A stretch of 55,548 nt of DNA from assembly GCA_017540565.1 (NCBI GenBank), contig JAFYAU010000001.1, positions 1-55,548 of the forward strand. The letters run 5' to 3'. How positions within the stretch are numbered: position 1 is the first letter of the stretch; each line of letters begins with the position of its first letter. The translations under genes and the position numbers were made by a program. The notes beneath the pieces are model-generated. The model was not told the DNA's origin. It saw nothing but the letters and a program-made list of their open reading frames with translations, and did not search any database. This DNA is from Oscillospiraceae bacterium (GTDB taxonomy: Bacteria > Bacillota > Clostridia > Oscillospirales > Oscillospiraceae). This document shows, piece by piece, positions 7,566 through 15,753 of this stretch.

Positions 7566-8782
7566 GGCAGAGCCTCCAAAATGCGAGCGGCGGTCTGTTC
7601 GGGGGGACCGTCATTCGATACGATCAGATCCGCGAAGCGGCGGTAGCGTGGTTCCCTTGCTCTGTACATGGCTTCCAGATCGGCTCCCTCCGAAAGGGGG
7701 CGGCCGTCCCTGGCCAGCCGGGACAGGTCACGGGTGATCCATATGATCACGGAGTTCTGGTGCAGCAGGCGGTAGTTCTCCTCCCGCAGGACGGCCCCGC
7801 CCCCGGTGGAGATGATCCTGCCGGACAGCGAGCCCAGCCTGGCCAGCGCCTGCGTCTCATATGTCCGAAAGGCGTCCTCGCCTTCCGATGAGAAGATCTC
7901 CGGAATGGATAATGACCTATTCTGCACTATTTCACAATCCGAGTCAAGCACGTCCCGGCCTGTTTTTTCGCCCAGCAGGGCGGCCACGGTGGTTTTTCCG
8001 CAACCGGGCATTCCAACAAGCGCCAGGTTCCGCGTCTCACCCGCCAGACGGGCGGTGATCTGACCGATCAGGCGGTCGGGGAGTTCCGTGCCGGTAAAGC
8101 GCTCGCTGCTCAGCTTGGCCTGAGCCACCAGCATGGTCAGCCCGCCGAAGGCCGGAACGCTCCGTTCCTCCGCGTCCATCATCAGCGCGGTCCTTTCCGG
8201 GTTGTAGATGATGTCGTACACGGCATCCAGCCTTTCAAAGACGTCCAGAGAGAGCGGGGAAGCCCCATTGTCCGGATACATGCCCACAGGAGTGGTGTTT
8301 ACGATGGCGGCGGCATCCCGGTGGAGGGACAGATTGCCGTAGTTGTCCGGGCCGGTGCGGCTGATCACCACGGGCAGAGCGCCCATGGATGTCAGCGCGT
8401 ACCGTACGGCGGCGCAGGCGCCTCCGCTGCCCAGGATCAGCACCTTTTTCCCGGAGAGATCAACGCCGGACCCCCGCACCATGCGGGCAAAGCCGAAACC
8501 GTCCGTGCTGTCTCCGTAAAGTGCTCCGTCCGGACGCCGCACCAGCGTGTTGACGCTGCCTGTGGCGGCAGCCACGTCGCTGAGCTCATCGCAGAAGGGG
8601 ATCACGGACTTTTTGTAGGGAATGGTCACGTTCAGGCCTGTCCAGGGGCCATCCCGCAGGAAACTCTCAAGTTCCTCCGGCTGCTTTTCGTACAGGACAT
8701 ACTCATAGTCACCCAGAAGGGAGTGGATCCGGGGGGAGTAACTGTGCCCCAGCTTCCTTCCGAGGAGTCCGCAGGAGAGCAT
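7562..8782 (-). CDS. aroE-aroK: Bifunctional shikimate dehydrogenase / shikimate kinase (AroE-AroK fusion)
   Basis: 406 aa. Residues about 1-245 are shikimate dehydrogenase: KLGHSYSPRIH substrate site, NVTIPYKKSV with the catalytic Lys, DSTDGFGF with the catalytic Asp, and the nucleotide loop LGSGGACAAV. Residues about 250-406 are shikimate kinase: Walker A GMPGCGKTT, DSDCEI, the STGGGAVLR substrate motif, RDGRPL lid and the RYRRFADLIV adenine region. The chain therefore performs two consecutive pathway steps, dehydroshikimate to shikimate to shikimate 3-phosphate. No stop or frame change lies between the halves. Start overlaps the pheA stop (TGATG). Confidence 0.95.
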   Translation of the reverse strand: MLSCGLLGRKLGHSYSPRIHSLLGDYEYVLYEKQPEELESFLRDGPWTGLNVTIPYKKSVIPFCDELSDVAAATGSVNTLVRRPDGALYGDSTDGFGFARMVRGSGVDLSGKKVLILGSGGACAAVRYALTSMGALPVVISRTGPDNYGNLSLHRDAAAIVNTTPVGMYPDNGASPLSLDVFERLDAVYDIIYNPERTALMMDAEERSVPAFGGLTMLVAQAKLSSERFTGTELPDRLIGQITARLAGETRNLALVGMPGCGKTTVAALLGEKTGRDVLDSDCEIVQNRSLSIPEIFSSEGEDAFRTYETQALARLGSLSGRIISTGGGAVLREENYRLLHQNSVIIWITRDLSRLARDGRPLSEGADLEAMYRAREPRYRRFADLIVSNDGPPEQTAARILEALP

Positions 8783-9924
8783 CAGATCACCTCACTGTAA
8801 CTGCCGAGATAGGTGAATCTCTCGCACATGCCGCCCAGTTCGCCCAGCAGCTGAAGCAGGGAGGGGGAACTGACGGGCACATCGAGATCGAAGTAGAACA
8901 TGAATTCGAAGTCCCTGTCCGGCAGCGGCCGGCTCTCAAGCTTGATCAGGTTGATATCCAGCGCATACAGACGGGACAGGACCTTGTACAGGCTTCCGGG
9001 CTCATGGGACAGGATCAGCATCAGGCTGGTGCGGTCCGCTCCCGGGTAGATCTCAAGATCCCGCGAGATGCAGGCGAAACGGGTGTAGTTGCTGTCCTGG
9101 TTCTGTATGTTTTCCGCCGCGCAGGAGAGGCCGTACAGCTTCGTACAGGCGAGCGAGCAGATTGCAGCCGTATCTTTCCGTCCGGATTCAGCCACCATTC
9201 TGGCGGCGACGGCGGTATTCGCGCAGGGAATCACCTCTGCATCCGGGAGACGCCTGAGGAACTCGCTGCACTGACTGATGGCCTGCTCGTGGGAGTAGAC
9301 GCGGCGCACGTCGGAAAGAGCGGCGCCGGGCAGGGTCAGCAGGTTGTGGTCCACCTTCAGACGGACGCTGCGCACGATGCTGAAACTGTGCCGTTGCATG
9401 GCATCGTATACCTTGTTCACCGTTCCCGCTGTGCTGTTTTCCACGGGGAGCACCCCGTAACGGCAATCTCCGTTCTCGATCGCCTCGAAAACGGCGTCGA
9501 ACGTGGGATAGTAGCGGATGTCCGCAAGTGGGAAGAGCCTGCCGCAGGCAAGCTGCGAGTAGGCGCCTTCGACACCCTGGCAGGCCACCGCAGCACGGGA
9601 CGGGAAATCCAGGGGGGTAGTGCCGGCAACGGCCTCTATGCGGGCGGTCAGGGCGCTGCCCGTGCCGGTGAGGCGGGACTGGTAGGCGCGGCTGAGCTCC
9701 ATGAGCAAGGAATACAGTTCCCTTGTATAGCCCGCCAGATCCTCCGGAGCCATGGATGCCACGGCATCCAGTTTCTCCTTCTCACGCCCGGCGTTCAGGA
9801 CCGGCAGGCCGTGTTCTTTTTTATAAGCGCCGATCCCGGCGCTGATCCGCATGCGCTCGGTGAACAGATCCACCAGACGGGAATCAACATCGTCGATCTG
9901 TCTGCGGTACTCGGTCAGATCCAT
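8782..9924 (-). CDS. pheA: Bifunctional chorismate mutase / prephenate dehydratase (P-protein)
   Basis: 380 aa. Residues about 1-90: chorismate mutase type II helix bundle (RRQIDDVDSRLVDLFTERM, then KKEHGLPVLNAGREKEKL). Residues about 110-290: prephenate dehydratase with ACQGVEGAYSQLA, VLPVENSTAGTV and the NYTRF catalytic Thr motif. Residues about 295-380: ACT domain with LSHEPGSLYKVL and the KLESRP phenylalanine-binding motif, which points to feedback inhibition by Phe. It turns chorismate into phenylpyruvate, committing flux to phenylalanine. The Phe-rich leader peptide upstream of the operon fits this role. Confidence 0.96.
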   Translation of the reverse strand: MDLTEYRRQIDDVDSRLVDLFTERMRISAGIGAYKKEHGLPVLNAGREKEKLDAVASMAPEDLAGYTRELYSLLMELSRAYQSRLTGTGSALTARIEAVAGTTPLDFPSRAAVACQGVEGAYSQLACGRLFPLADIRYYPTFDAVFEAIENGDCRYGVLPVENSTAGTVNKVYDAMQRHSFSIVRSVRLKVDHNLLTLPGAALSDVRRVYSHEQAISQCSEFLRRLPDAEVIPCANTAVAARMVAESGRKDTAAICSLACTKLYGLSCAAENIQNQDSNYTRFACISRDLEIYPGADRTSLMLILSHEPGSLYKVLSRLYALDINLIKLESRPLPDRDFEFMFYFDLDVPVSSPSLLQLLGELGGMCERFTYLGSYSEVI

Positions 9925-9927
9925 GGC

Positions 9928-10995
9928 TCACAGCTCCTTTTTTCTGCCCAGCAGCGCATCATAGACGGCGATGGCTGCCGCTGCCTCCACCACCGGGACG
10001 GCCCGGGGAACGAGACACGGATCATGGCGGCCGGCTACCGTCAGCTCCGTCGGTTCCATCCGTTCCAGATCCACGCTCTGCTGTGGCAGGGCGATGGAGG
10101 GCGTGGGCTTGAAGGCTGCGCGGAAAGTGAGGGGCATGCCGTCGGTGATGCCTCCGAGGATCCCGCCGGCATTGTTCGTGACGGTCCGCACCTGTCCGTC
10201 CTCAACGGTGAACGGATCGTTGTTCACGCTGCCGATAGAGCGGGCGGCTCCGAATCCGGCCCCGAATTCGACGCCCTTGACGGCGGGGATCCCGAAGACG
10301 ATGGCGGCGATCCGGTTCTCCATCCCGCCGAACATGGGATCCCCCAGTCCTGCCGGAAGCCCGAGAACGGAGCATTCCACGATCCCGCCGGAGGAATCTC
10401 CCTGGGACCGCCGGAGGGCGATGCGCTCCAGCATCGCCTTGCCGCACTCGTCGCTGACGGCGGGAAAGTCCTTCCCGGCGGTGGAGGCGGTCAGGGGACC
10501 TTCATCCTCTACATCCTCTATGGAGGCAATGCGGGAGATGATCCGGATGCCCTCCTCCTCCAGCAGCTGCAGACAGACGCCGCCGGCCGCGCAGAGGGGA
10601 GCGGTGAGACGTCCCGAAAAATGGCCTCCTCCGGCATAGTCCTGGGCGCCTCCGTATTTGAGGGCGGCCGTCAGATCGGCGTGGCCGGGCCGGGGAACTC
10701 TTTTCAGTTGTTCATAATCTGCCGAACGTGTGTTCCCGTTGCGGATGACGATCGCAAGCGGAGCGCCGCAGGTGCGCCCCTGAAACAGTCCGCCGAGGAC
10801 CTCCGGCTCATCGGCCTCCTGGCGGGGTGTAGCCCAGACCTGGCCGCGGGAGGCACGCCGGACCATGAAAGCCTTCAGACGCACAAGGTCGATGGCGTGT
10901 CCTGCCGGGATACCCTCCAGCGTGCAGCCGACGGCAGGGGAATGGGATTGTCCGAAGACAGTCAGGCGCAGGTTTTCTCCGTAATAGCTGCCCAT
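9928..10995 (-). CDS. aroC: Chorismate synthase
   Basis: 355 aa. Converts 5-enolpyruvylshikimate 3-phosphate to chorismate using reduced FMN. Start chosen at ATG 10995 because GGAGGT lies 9 nt upstream; the longer frame runs through aroA in another frame. Recognisable motifs: VRRASRGQVWATPRQEAD, RPGHADLTAALKYG, the GGGHFSGRLTA flavin segment, SQGDSSGGIVEC and the C-terminal RHDPCLVPRAVPVVEA signature. The first signature is GQSHSPAVG where most enzymes have GESHG; the His is kept. 2-bp gap to aroA. Confidence 0.95.
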   Translation of the reverse strand: MGSYYGENLRLTVFGQSHSPAVGCTLEGIPAGHAIDLVRLKAFMVRRASRGQVWATPRQEADEPEVLGGLFQGRTCGAPLAIVIRNGNTRSADYEQLKRVPRPGHADLTAALKYGGAQDYAGGGHFSGRLTAPLCAAGGVCLQLLEEEGIRIISRIASIEDVEDEGPLTASTAGKDFPAVSDECGKAMLERIALRRSQGDSSGGIVECSVLGLPAGLGDPMFGGMENRIAAIVFGIPAVKGVEFGAGFGAARSIGSVNNDPFTVEDGQVRTVTNNAGGILGGITDGMPLTFRAAFKPTPSIALPQQSVDLERMEPTELTVAGRHDPCLVPRAVPVVEAAAAIAVYDALLGRKKEL

Positions 10996-10997
10996 AG

Positions 10998-12248
10998 TCA
11001 GCAAACCTCCAGTCGCTTCAGGTCTTCCCAGAAGCCGGGATAGGATTTCGCCACACATTCCGCGTCCGTCACGGTCACGGAACCGGCGCAGGCACATGCT
11101 GCGACGGCGGCCGCCATGGCGATACGGTGATCTCCGGCGGACCCGGCGGTCCCTCCGTCCAGAGAGGAAATCCCGCGGATAGTCAGTCCGTCTTCCGTCT
11201 CCAGGACGCTGCCTCCCAGGGAAGCGATCATGGCGGCGGTAGTGGCCAGGCGGTCGGATTCCTTCAGACGGAGCCGGCCGGCGTTGATGATATGCGTCAC
11301 GCCCTCCGCACAGGCGGCCAGGGCTGCCACGGCGGGAATGAGATCGGGAATCATCCGGGCATCCACTGTCTGTCCTGTCAGATGGCCGCGGCGGACCGTA
11401 ACGCCGCCATCCGACGGGTCGACGGCGGCGCCGAAGCTTTTCAGCACGTCGAGGATGGCCCTGTCGCCCTGGCGGGAGGAGAGGTCCAGTCCGGTGACAG
11501 TGACGCCGGAGGGACTCAGAGCGCCCATGCACAGGAAGAACGCGGCGCCCGACCAGTCTCCTTCAGTGACAGTCTCGCGGGGCATTGAGAAACGGCCGCT
11601 GGCTGGGATGAAATATCTGCTGCCGGAGATTTGTGGCGCAGCGCCTGCCAGAGACAGGGCGTCCAGCGTCATGTCGATATACCCCGAGGATTCCACAGGC
11701 CCGGTGACCTCCAGTTCCGAAGGAGTGCCCAGCAGGGGCAGGGCCATCAGGAGCCCGGAGATGTACTGAGAGGAAACGTTGCCGGGAAGGGAATAGCCGC
11801 CCGGCCGCAGCTGTCCGAAACAGAGCAGGTCGCTGCCCCTGTCCTCCAGACGCATTCCGTGCGCCGTCAGTTCCGCGTCCAGCGGGGCAAGCGGCCTCTG
11901 AGCCAGGCGCCCCTCCCGGCGGAACACGGCGTCCAGTCCGAGAGCGCCGGTCACGGGAAGAAGAAAGCGCAGCGTGCTGCCGCTCTCTCCGCAGAGCAGA
12001 AGTTTTTCTCCCGGCGAGGGGATCAGCGGAGTGACGCTCAGCCGGCCCTCCGGACCGATGTCGATCCCTGCGCCCAGTGTCCGCAGGCAGCGGATGGTCG
12101 CCAGGATGTCCTCGGAGAGGGTGCCGCACACCACCGTGCACGGTTCGGCGGAAAGAGCGGCGCAGATGAGAAGCCGGTGGGCACGGGATTTGGAAGCGGG
12201 CACGCGGACGAGGCCCGCCCGTGCACCAGGAGATACAACAGCGTTCAT
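10998..12248 (-). CDS. aroA: 3-phosphoshikimate 1-carboxyvinyltransferase (EPSP synthase)
   Basis: 416 aa. Transfers enolpyruvyl from PEP to shikimate 3-phosphate. Start ATG 12248 overlaps the aroB stop by 4 bp (ATGA). Two-domain EPSP synthase features are all present: PASKSRAHRLLICAAL with catalytic Lys and Arg, CGESGSTLRFLLPV PEP loop, SSQYISGLLMALPLL, the PDLIPAVAALAA catalytic Asp, LRLKESDRL and GDHRIAMAAAV. The GESGSTLRFL loop carries Ser-Gly-Ser-Thr rather than NAGTA, closer to class II-type variants; inhibitor sensitivity cannot be judged by eye. Confidence 0.96.
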   Translation of the reverse strand: MNAVVSPGARAGLVRVPASKSRAHRLLICAALSAEPCTVVCGTLSEDILATIRCLRTLGAGIDIGPEGRLSVTPLIPSPGEKLLLCGESGSTLRFLLPVTGALGLDAVFRREGRLAQRPLAPLDAELTAHGMRLEDRGSDLLCFGQLRPGGYSLPGNVSSQYISGLLMALPLLGTPSELEVTGPVESSGYIDMTLDALSLAGAAPQISGSRYFIPASGRFSMPRETVTEGDWSGAAFFLCMGALSPSGVTVTGLDLSSRQGDRAILDVLKSFGAAVDPSDGGVTVRRGHLTGQTVDARMIPDLIPAVAALAACAEGVTHIINAGRLRLKESDRLATTAAMIASLGGSVLETEDGLTIRGISSLDGGTAGSAGDHRIAMAAAVAACACAGSVTVTDAECVAKSYPGFWEDLKRLEVC

Positions 12249-13300
12249 GAGACACCGCCGTCCCGGAGCCAGGACTCGAGATCCCCGACGGGGACCGTCT
12301 CCGTCCGGCACCGCCCGATGGCCTCGGGCACGATCAGTTTCAGCGTGTTTCCGCTCCGCTTCTTGTCGCGAAGCATCTCCCGGCGGAGTTCCGATGCGGA
12401 GAAGGGGATTTCTGTCGGAAGGCCGTACTTGTGCAGGAGCGCGATGATGCAATCCGCCGTTTCCGAGGAGCAGATGCCCCGGACGGCGGAGGCGCGGGCG
12501 ATAGCGGAAAGGCCCATGGCTACAGCTTCCCCGTGCAGCAGGGAATAGCCGCTGCAGGCCTCGGCGGCGTGGCCGACGGTATGGCCGAGATTCAGCAGGG
12601 CGCGGCAGCCGCGGTCGAATTCGTCGGCGGAGACGTAGTCGTTCTTGATGGACACACAGCGGGCGATCACATCCTCCAGAGCCTCCCCGGAGGGAACGGG
12701 ATCGAGAGCGGAAAACAGCCCTTCTTCCAGGACGGCGTATTTGATCACTTCGGCAAAGCCACTGGTCAGTTCCCGGTCGGGGAGTGTACGGAAGGTATCG
12801 GTATCGCACAGGACCAGAAGAGGCTGATGGAAGGCGCCGGCCAGATTCTTGCCGCCCTCAAGGTCAATGGCCGTCTTCCCCCCTACGGAGGAATCAACGG
12901 CGGCCAGCAGCGTGGTAGGCAACTGTACGAAATCGACTCCACGCTGGTACGCGGCGGCTGCGAAGCCGCCCATGTCGCCGGGGACACCGCCGCCCAGGGC
13001 TACGACCACGTCGGTACGGGTCAGCTGCGCGGTGCACATGGCCTCCAGGATGCTTCCCCAGGTCTTCAGGTTCTTGCTCTGCTCGCCGTGCCGGAAGACA
13101 TAGTGATCCACAAGGAAACCGGCGCCCTGCAGACTTTCCATCACGGTCCGGCCGTAGGGAACGAACACGTTCTCGTCGGAGACGATGAACGCGGCGGAGG
13201 CTTCCGTCACGGAGCGGACGGCTCCGCCACAGTCCCGCAACAGCCCCTGCCCGATCCTCACGTCATATGCGCGCGACGCGTTTACGTGAACTGTTTTCAT
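12245..13300 (-). CDS. aroB: 3-dehydroquinate synthase
   Basis: 351 aa. Cyclises DAHP to 3-dehydroquinate with NAD and a divalent metal. Start ATG 13300 has GGGAGGT at 5 nt spacing; an in-frame TTG 15 bp upstream is less likely because it would place the ribosome site inside the gene. Motifs: GGGVPGDMGGFAAAAY NAD loop, LPTTLLAAVDSSVGGKTAID, GFAEVIKYAV with the metal Glu, LNLGHTVGHAAEA and LLHGEAVAMG with the metal His residues. First structural gene of the operon, directly behind the attenuator-like leader. DAHP synthase, needed to supply its substrate, is not in the window. Confidence 0.96.
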   Translation of the reverse strand: MKTVHVNASRAYDVRIGQGLLRDCGGAVRSVTEASAAFIVSDENVFVPYGRTVMESLQGAGFLVDHYVFRHGEQSKNLKTWGSILEAMCTAQLTRTDVVVALGGGVPGDMGGFAAAAYQRGVDFVQLPTTLLAAVDSSVGGKTAIDLEGGKNLAGAFHQPLLVLCDTDTFRTLPDRELTSGFAEVIKYAVLEEGLFSALDPVPSGEALEDVIARCVSIKNDYVSADEFDRGCRALLNLGHTVGHAAEACSGYSLLHGEAVAMGLSAIARASAVRGICSSETADCIIALLHKYGLPTEIPFSASELRREMLRDKKRSGNTLKLIVPEAIGRCRTETVPVGDLESWLRDGGVS

Positions 13301-13325
13301 GACAGACCTCCCCAAACAGGTAAAT

Positions 13326-13358
13326 AAAAAAGCGGCTCAGGGGTCAACCTGCGCCGCC
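13326..13358 (-). terminator. Attenuator terminator of the aromatic operon leader
   Basis: On the minus strand GCGGC-G-CAGG-TTGACC-CCTG-A-GCCGC folds into a GC-rich stem followed by seven T residues, 26 bp before the aroB start. Its position between the leader peptide and aroB is that of a transcription attenuator rather than an operon end. Confidence 0.8.
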
Positions 13359-13398
13359 GATCAGATCGTTCCGTCTGTTTCCGCAACACAAATCACCC

Positions 13399-13464
13399 TT
13401 ACGAAAGACGCTTCGTAAAGGTAAAGATAAAGATGAAGGCGGAGGAATAAACGGATAGTTTCAT
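13399..13464 (-). CDS. Phenylalanine-rich leader peptide of the aromatic operon
   Basis: A 21-codon frame too short for routine ORF calling. ATG 13464 follows GGAG at 8 nt spacing and the frame ends in TAA (13401-13399). Residues 9-18 read AFIFIFTFTK: four Phe codons within seven positions, with a Tyr at residue 6. This composition is what is seen in pheA and pheST leader peptides, where ribosome stalling on Phe codons controls a downstream terminator. The last Phe codon and the stop lie within a hairpin (13397-13421), and the terminator is 41 nt after the stop. No function other than sensing charged tRNA-Phe is proposed. Assignment is by composition and layout. Confidence 0.8.
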   Translation of the reverse strand: MKLSVYSSAFIFIFTFTKRLS

Positions 13465-13521
13465 AACAGCCGCTCCCGGAAACAGTTTAACGCTTTAAAG
13501 TGAAAAACACCCGTTGACGAG

Positions 13522-13550
13522 AGTGTAACAGACGGCAGGGGGAAAGTCAA
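13522..13550 (-). promoter_or_regulatory. Promoter of the aromatic operon
   Basis: Minus strand TTGACT (13545-13550), 17 bp, TACACT (13522-13527). The predicted start near 13515 gives a leader of about 215 nt holding the Phe-rich peptide and the terminator. Confidence 0.8.
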
Positions 13551-13611
13551 CAGAAAAGTTGGGGATTTCCGTCCTTCAGGGACGGCTCCGCTTCCTCCGC
13601 GGACCGCGCTG

Positions 13612-13620
13612 TGGTATACT
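13612..13620 (+). promoter_or_regulatory. Extended -10 promoter for the PgeF-like gene
   Basis: TGGTATACT is an extended -10 element 24 bp before the GTG start; GGGAGGGA at 13631 is the ribosome site. No clear -35. Confidence 0.5.
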
Positions 13621-13644
13621 GGCAGAAAAGGGGAGGGAGAGCCC

Positions 13645-14469
13645 GTGAACGTATCGCCGGAAAACAGCAGGATATTCACCGTCCATCAGGGAAGGATCCC
13701 CTATCTCAGCGTCGATCTGCTGGAGAAAACGGGGATGGTCCGCACCGCCGTCAGCCTGCGCCGGGACGGGGACGGGACGCCGGTCCGCCTGTACTGGCGG
13801 GAAGGAGACGATCTGCAGCAGGCGGAGGAAGCGACGCGGGTATTCACCGCCCAGCTGGGATCGGATCTGTCCCATATCGTCATGCCCCACCAGGAGCATA
13901 CGGTCCGTGTACACGCAGTGACGGAGAAGGACTGGGGAAAAAGCGTCGACCGCAGTGCGTTCCCCGCCACCGACGGACTGATTACGGACGTTCCCGACAC
14001 GTTGCTGATGGTCTATACCGCTGACTGTCTGCCTCTGTTTTTTCTGGATCCCGTGAAAAGGGCCGCAGGACTTTCCCACTCCGGCCGGAGAGGTACCGTC
14101 GGAGGGATCGGACCGGCAACAGTGAAAGCGATGGAAGAGGCCTACGGGAGCCGGCCGGAGGACATCCTGTGCGTGATCGGCCCATCCATCTGCGGCTCGT
14201 GCTACGAGGTGGGCGATGAGATACATGAAGAGATGACGGAAACGTGGGGGACAGCCCGCACGGACGAGGTCATGGCGCAGATCGGCGGAAGGTGGCATCT
14301 GGATCTGCACCGGGCGGCGGAAATGACGCTGCTGAAGGCGGGACTGAAACCGGAACATATCGCCGTGACGGACGTTTGCACGCGATGCAGCTGTGACAGC
14401 CTGTATTCCCTGCGCGGCGACGGCAGGATCGTGAATCAGATAGCCTCTGCGCTGCGTCTTCTGCCGTAA
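13645..14469 (+). CDS. pgeF: Laccase-domain protein of the PgeF/YfiH/LACC1 family
   Basis: 274 aa. Family members act as purine nucleoside phosphorylase/adenosine deaminase (LACC1 work) and, as YfiH/PgeF, are linked to peptidoglycan editing; older annotations say polyphenol oxidase. Conserved zinc-site elements are visible: MPHQEHTVRVH, TADCLPLFF with the Cys, and GLSHSGRRGTVGGI with the His, followed by GPSICGSCYEV and DVCTRCSCDSLYSLRGD. The third motif has HSGRRG where HAGWRG is usual. GTG start at 13645 with GGGAGGGA 7 nt upstream. Divergent from the aromatic operon and monocistronic. Confidence 0.88.
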   Translation: MNVSPENSRIFTVHQGRIPYLSVDLLEKTGMVRTAVSLRRDGDGTPVRLYWREGDDLQQAEEATRVFTAQLGSDLSHIVMPHQEHTVRVHAVTEKDWGKSVDRSAFPATDGLITDVPDTLLMVYTADCLPLFFLDPVKRAAGLSHSGRRGTVGGIGPATVKAMEEAYGSRPEDILCVIGPSICGSCYEVGDEIHEEMTETWGTARTDEVMAQIGGRWHLDLHRAAEMTLLKAGLKPEHIAVTDVCTRCSCDSLYSLRGDGRIVNQIASALRLLP

Positions 14470-14479
14470 CAGAGAAAAG

Positions 14480-14510
14480 GATCCCCGGCTCCTCAGCGGA
14501 GCCGGGGATA
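14480..14510. terminator. Bidirectional terminator between pgeF and asnA
   Basis: ATCCCCGGCTCC (14481-14492) and GGAGCCGGGGAT (14498-14509) pair perfectly over 12 bp with a 5-nt loop between convergent genes. T tracts are short on both sides. Confidence 0.7.
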
Positions 14511-14548
14511 TTGCGCACAGGGAAAAATGTTACGCCGGGACGGCCGGG

Positions 14549-15559
14549 TCACAGCAGCGGGATCCCCGCCTGACGGCAGGCCTCCACGGTCTGATCGTCC
14601 CACAGGGAGGACTGGACCTCGCCGATATGCGCGCACCCCAGGATCAGCATGCACATGCGGCTCTGGCCGATGCCGCCGCCGATGCTCAGAGGGAGCTGAT
14701 CGTGGAGGAGCATGTCGTGGAAGGGGAGAGTCCTCCGGTCGTCGCAGCCGGAAACGGTCAGCTGACGGGACAGGGATTCCGCGTCCACGCGGATGCCCAT
14801 GGAGGAGAGCTCCAGGGCACGCTGCAGGGGCTCGTGCCAGAAAAACAGATCGCCGTTGAGCTGCCAGTCGTCGTAGTCGGGCGCGCGTCCGTCATGGGGA
14901 CGGCCGGAGCGGAGGGCGCCGCCGATCTGCATGATGAAAGCGGTGCGGTGCTCCCGGACGAACAGGTGTTCGCGCTCCGCGGGAGTCTTGTCCGGCCAGC
15001 GGTCCTCCAGTTCCTGGGAGGTAACAAAAGCCACCGAGGGATCCAGACGGACGGCCAAATGGGGATATCTGGCGCGCATGGCCTCCGCCGTAGCGCAGAT
15101 GGCGCGGACGATGGCCCGTACCGTGAGCTGCAGGAACTCCAGCGTCCGGTCCTCACGGCTGATGATCTTTTCCCAGTCCCACTGGTCCACGTACAGGGAA
15201 TGCACGTTGTCCAGATCTTCGTCCCTGCGGATGGCGTTCATGTCCGTATACAGTCCCTTGCCGGTCTCGAAGTTGTAGCGCTTCAAAGCGAGACGCTTCC
15301 ATTTGGCCAGGGAGTGGACGACCTGGGCTTCCTTCCCGCCGAGAGCGGGGACGTCAAAGGTGACGGGACGCTCCACGCCGTTCAGATTGTCATTCAGGCC
15401 GGAATCACCGGAGACGAACAGCGGGGCGGACACACGCTTGAGATTCAGTTCGGAGGACAGTTCCGCCTGGAACGTGCGCTTGATGTGCTCAATGGCGCGC
15501 TGGGTGTCGTAGGCGTCGAGAGAGGGACGGTAATCCGGGGGGATGACGATCCTGTTCAT
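14549..15559 (-). CDS. asnA: Aspartate--ammonia ligase (asparagine synthetase A)
   Basis: 336 aa, the usual AsnA length. Makes asparagine from aspartate, ammonia and ATP (AMP-forming), with a class II aminoacyl-tRNA-synthetase-like fold. Diagnostic segments: [60 protein letters not shown], and the C-terminal [16 protein letters not shown] motif. Own promoter upstream; single gene between two hairpins. Confidence 0.96.
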   Translation of the reverse strand: MNRIVIPPDYRPSLDAYDTQRAIEHIKRTFQAELSSELNLKRVSAPLFVSGDSGLNDNLNGVERPVTFDVPALGGKEAQVVHSLAKWKRLALKRYNFETGKGLYTDMNAIRRDEDLDNVHSLYVDQWDWEKIISREDRTLEFLQLTVRAIVRAICATAEAMRARYPHLAVRLDPSVAFVTSQELEDRWPDKTPAEREHLFVREHRTAFIMQIGGALRSGRPHDGRAPDYDDWQLNGDLFFWHEPLQRALELSSMGIRVDAESLSRQLTVSGCDDRRTLPFHDMLLHDQLPLSIGGGIGQSRMCMLILGCAHIGEVQSSLWDDQTVEACRQAGIPLL

Positions 15560-15612
15560 TCAAAAGACCTCTTTTCCTGTCTGGTTCGTCGGATCATGTA
15601 ACATAATGCGCC

Positions 15613-15641
15613 ATTATAACAGGGAGACGGGCCGCTGTCAC
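15613..15641 (-). promoter_or_regulatory. Promoter of asnA
   Basis: Minus strand GTGACA (15636-15641), 17 bp, TATAAT (15613-15618), with a TG one base before the -10 (extended). About 54 bp before the asnA ATG. Confidence 0.65.
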
Positions 15642-15703
15642 GCAAAAAATAGCTGATGTCGGCTGCACTTTGGCTTCAGACGTAGTCAGACGGAGGAAAC
15701 TTC

Positions 15704-15712
15704 TGATATAAT
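15704..15712 (+). promoter_or_regulatory. Extended -10 promoter of the DUF5058-M20 operon
   Basis: TGATATAAT, a perfect extended -10, lies 41 bp before the first ATG; the GGGAGGTAGG ribosome site follows at about 15741. Confidence 0.6.
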
Positions 15713-15753
15713 CCACTTGTAATCGACTCGGGAAAAGAGAGGGAGGTAGGAAA

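Noticed and set aside
9004..11043. A 679-codon plus-strand frame over pheA and aroC
   Set aside because: Gly/Ala/Asp-rich shadow without motifs, opposite complete enzymes.
13560..13585. Small hairpin around CGTCC-TTCAG-GGACG upstream of the PgeF-like gene
   Set aside because: Only a 5-bp stem without T run; not enough to call a terminator or riboswitch.
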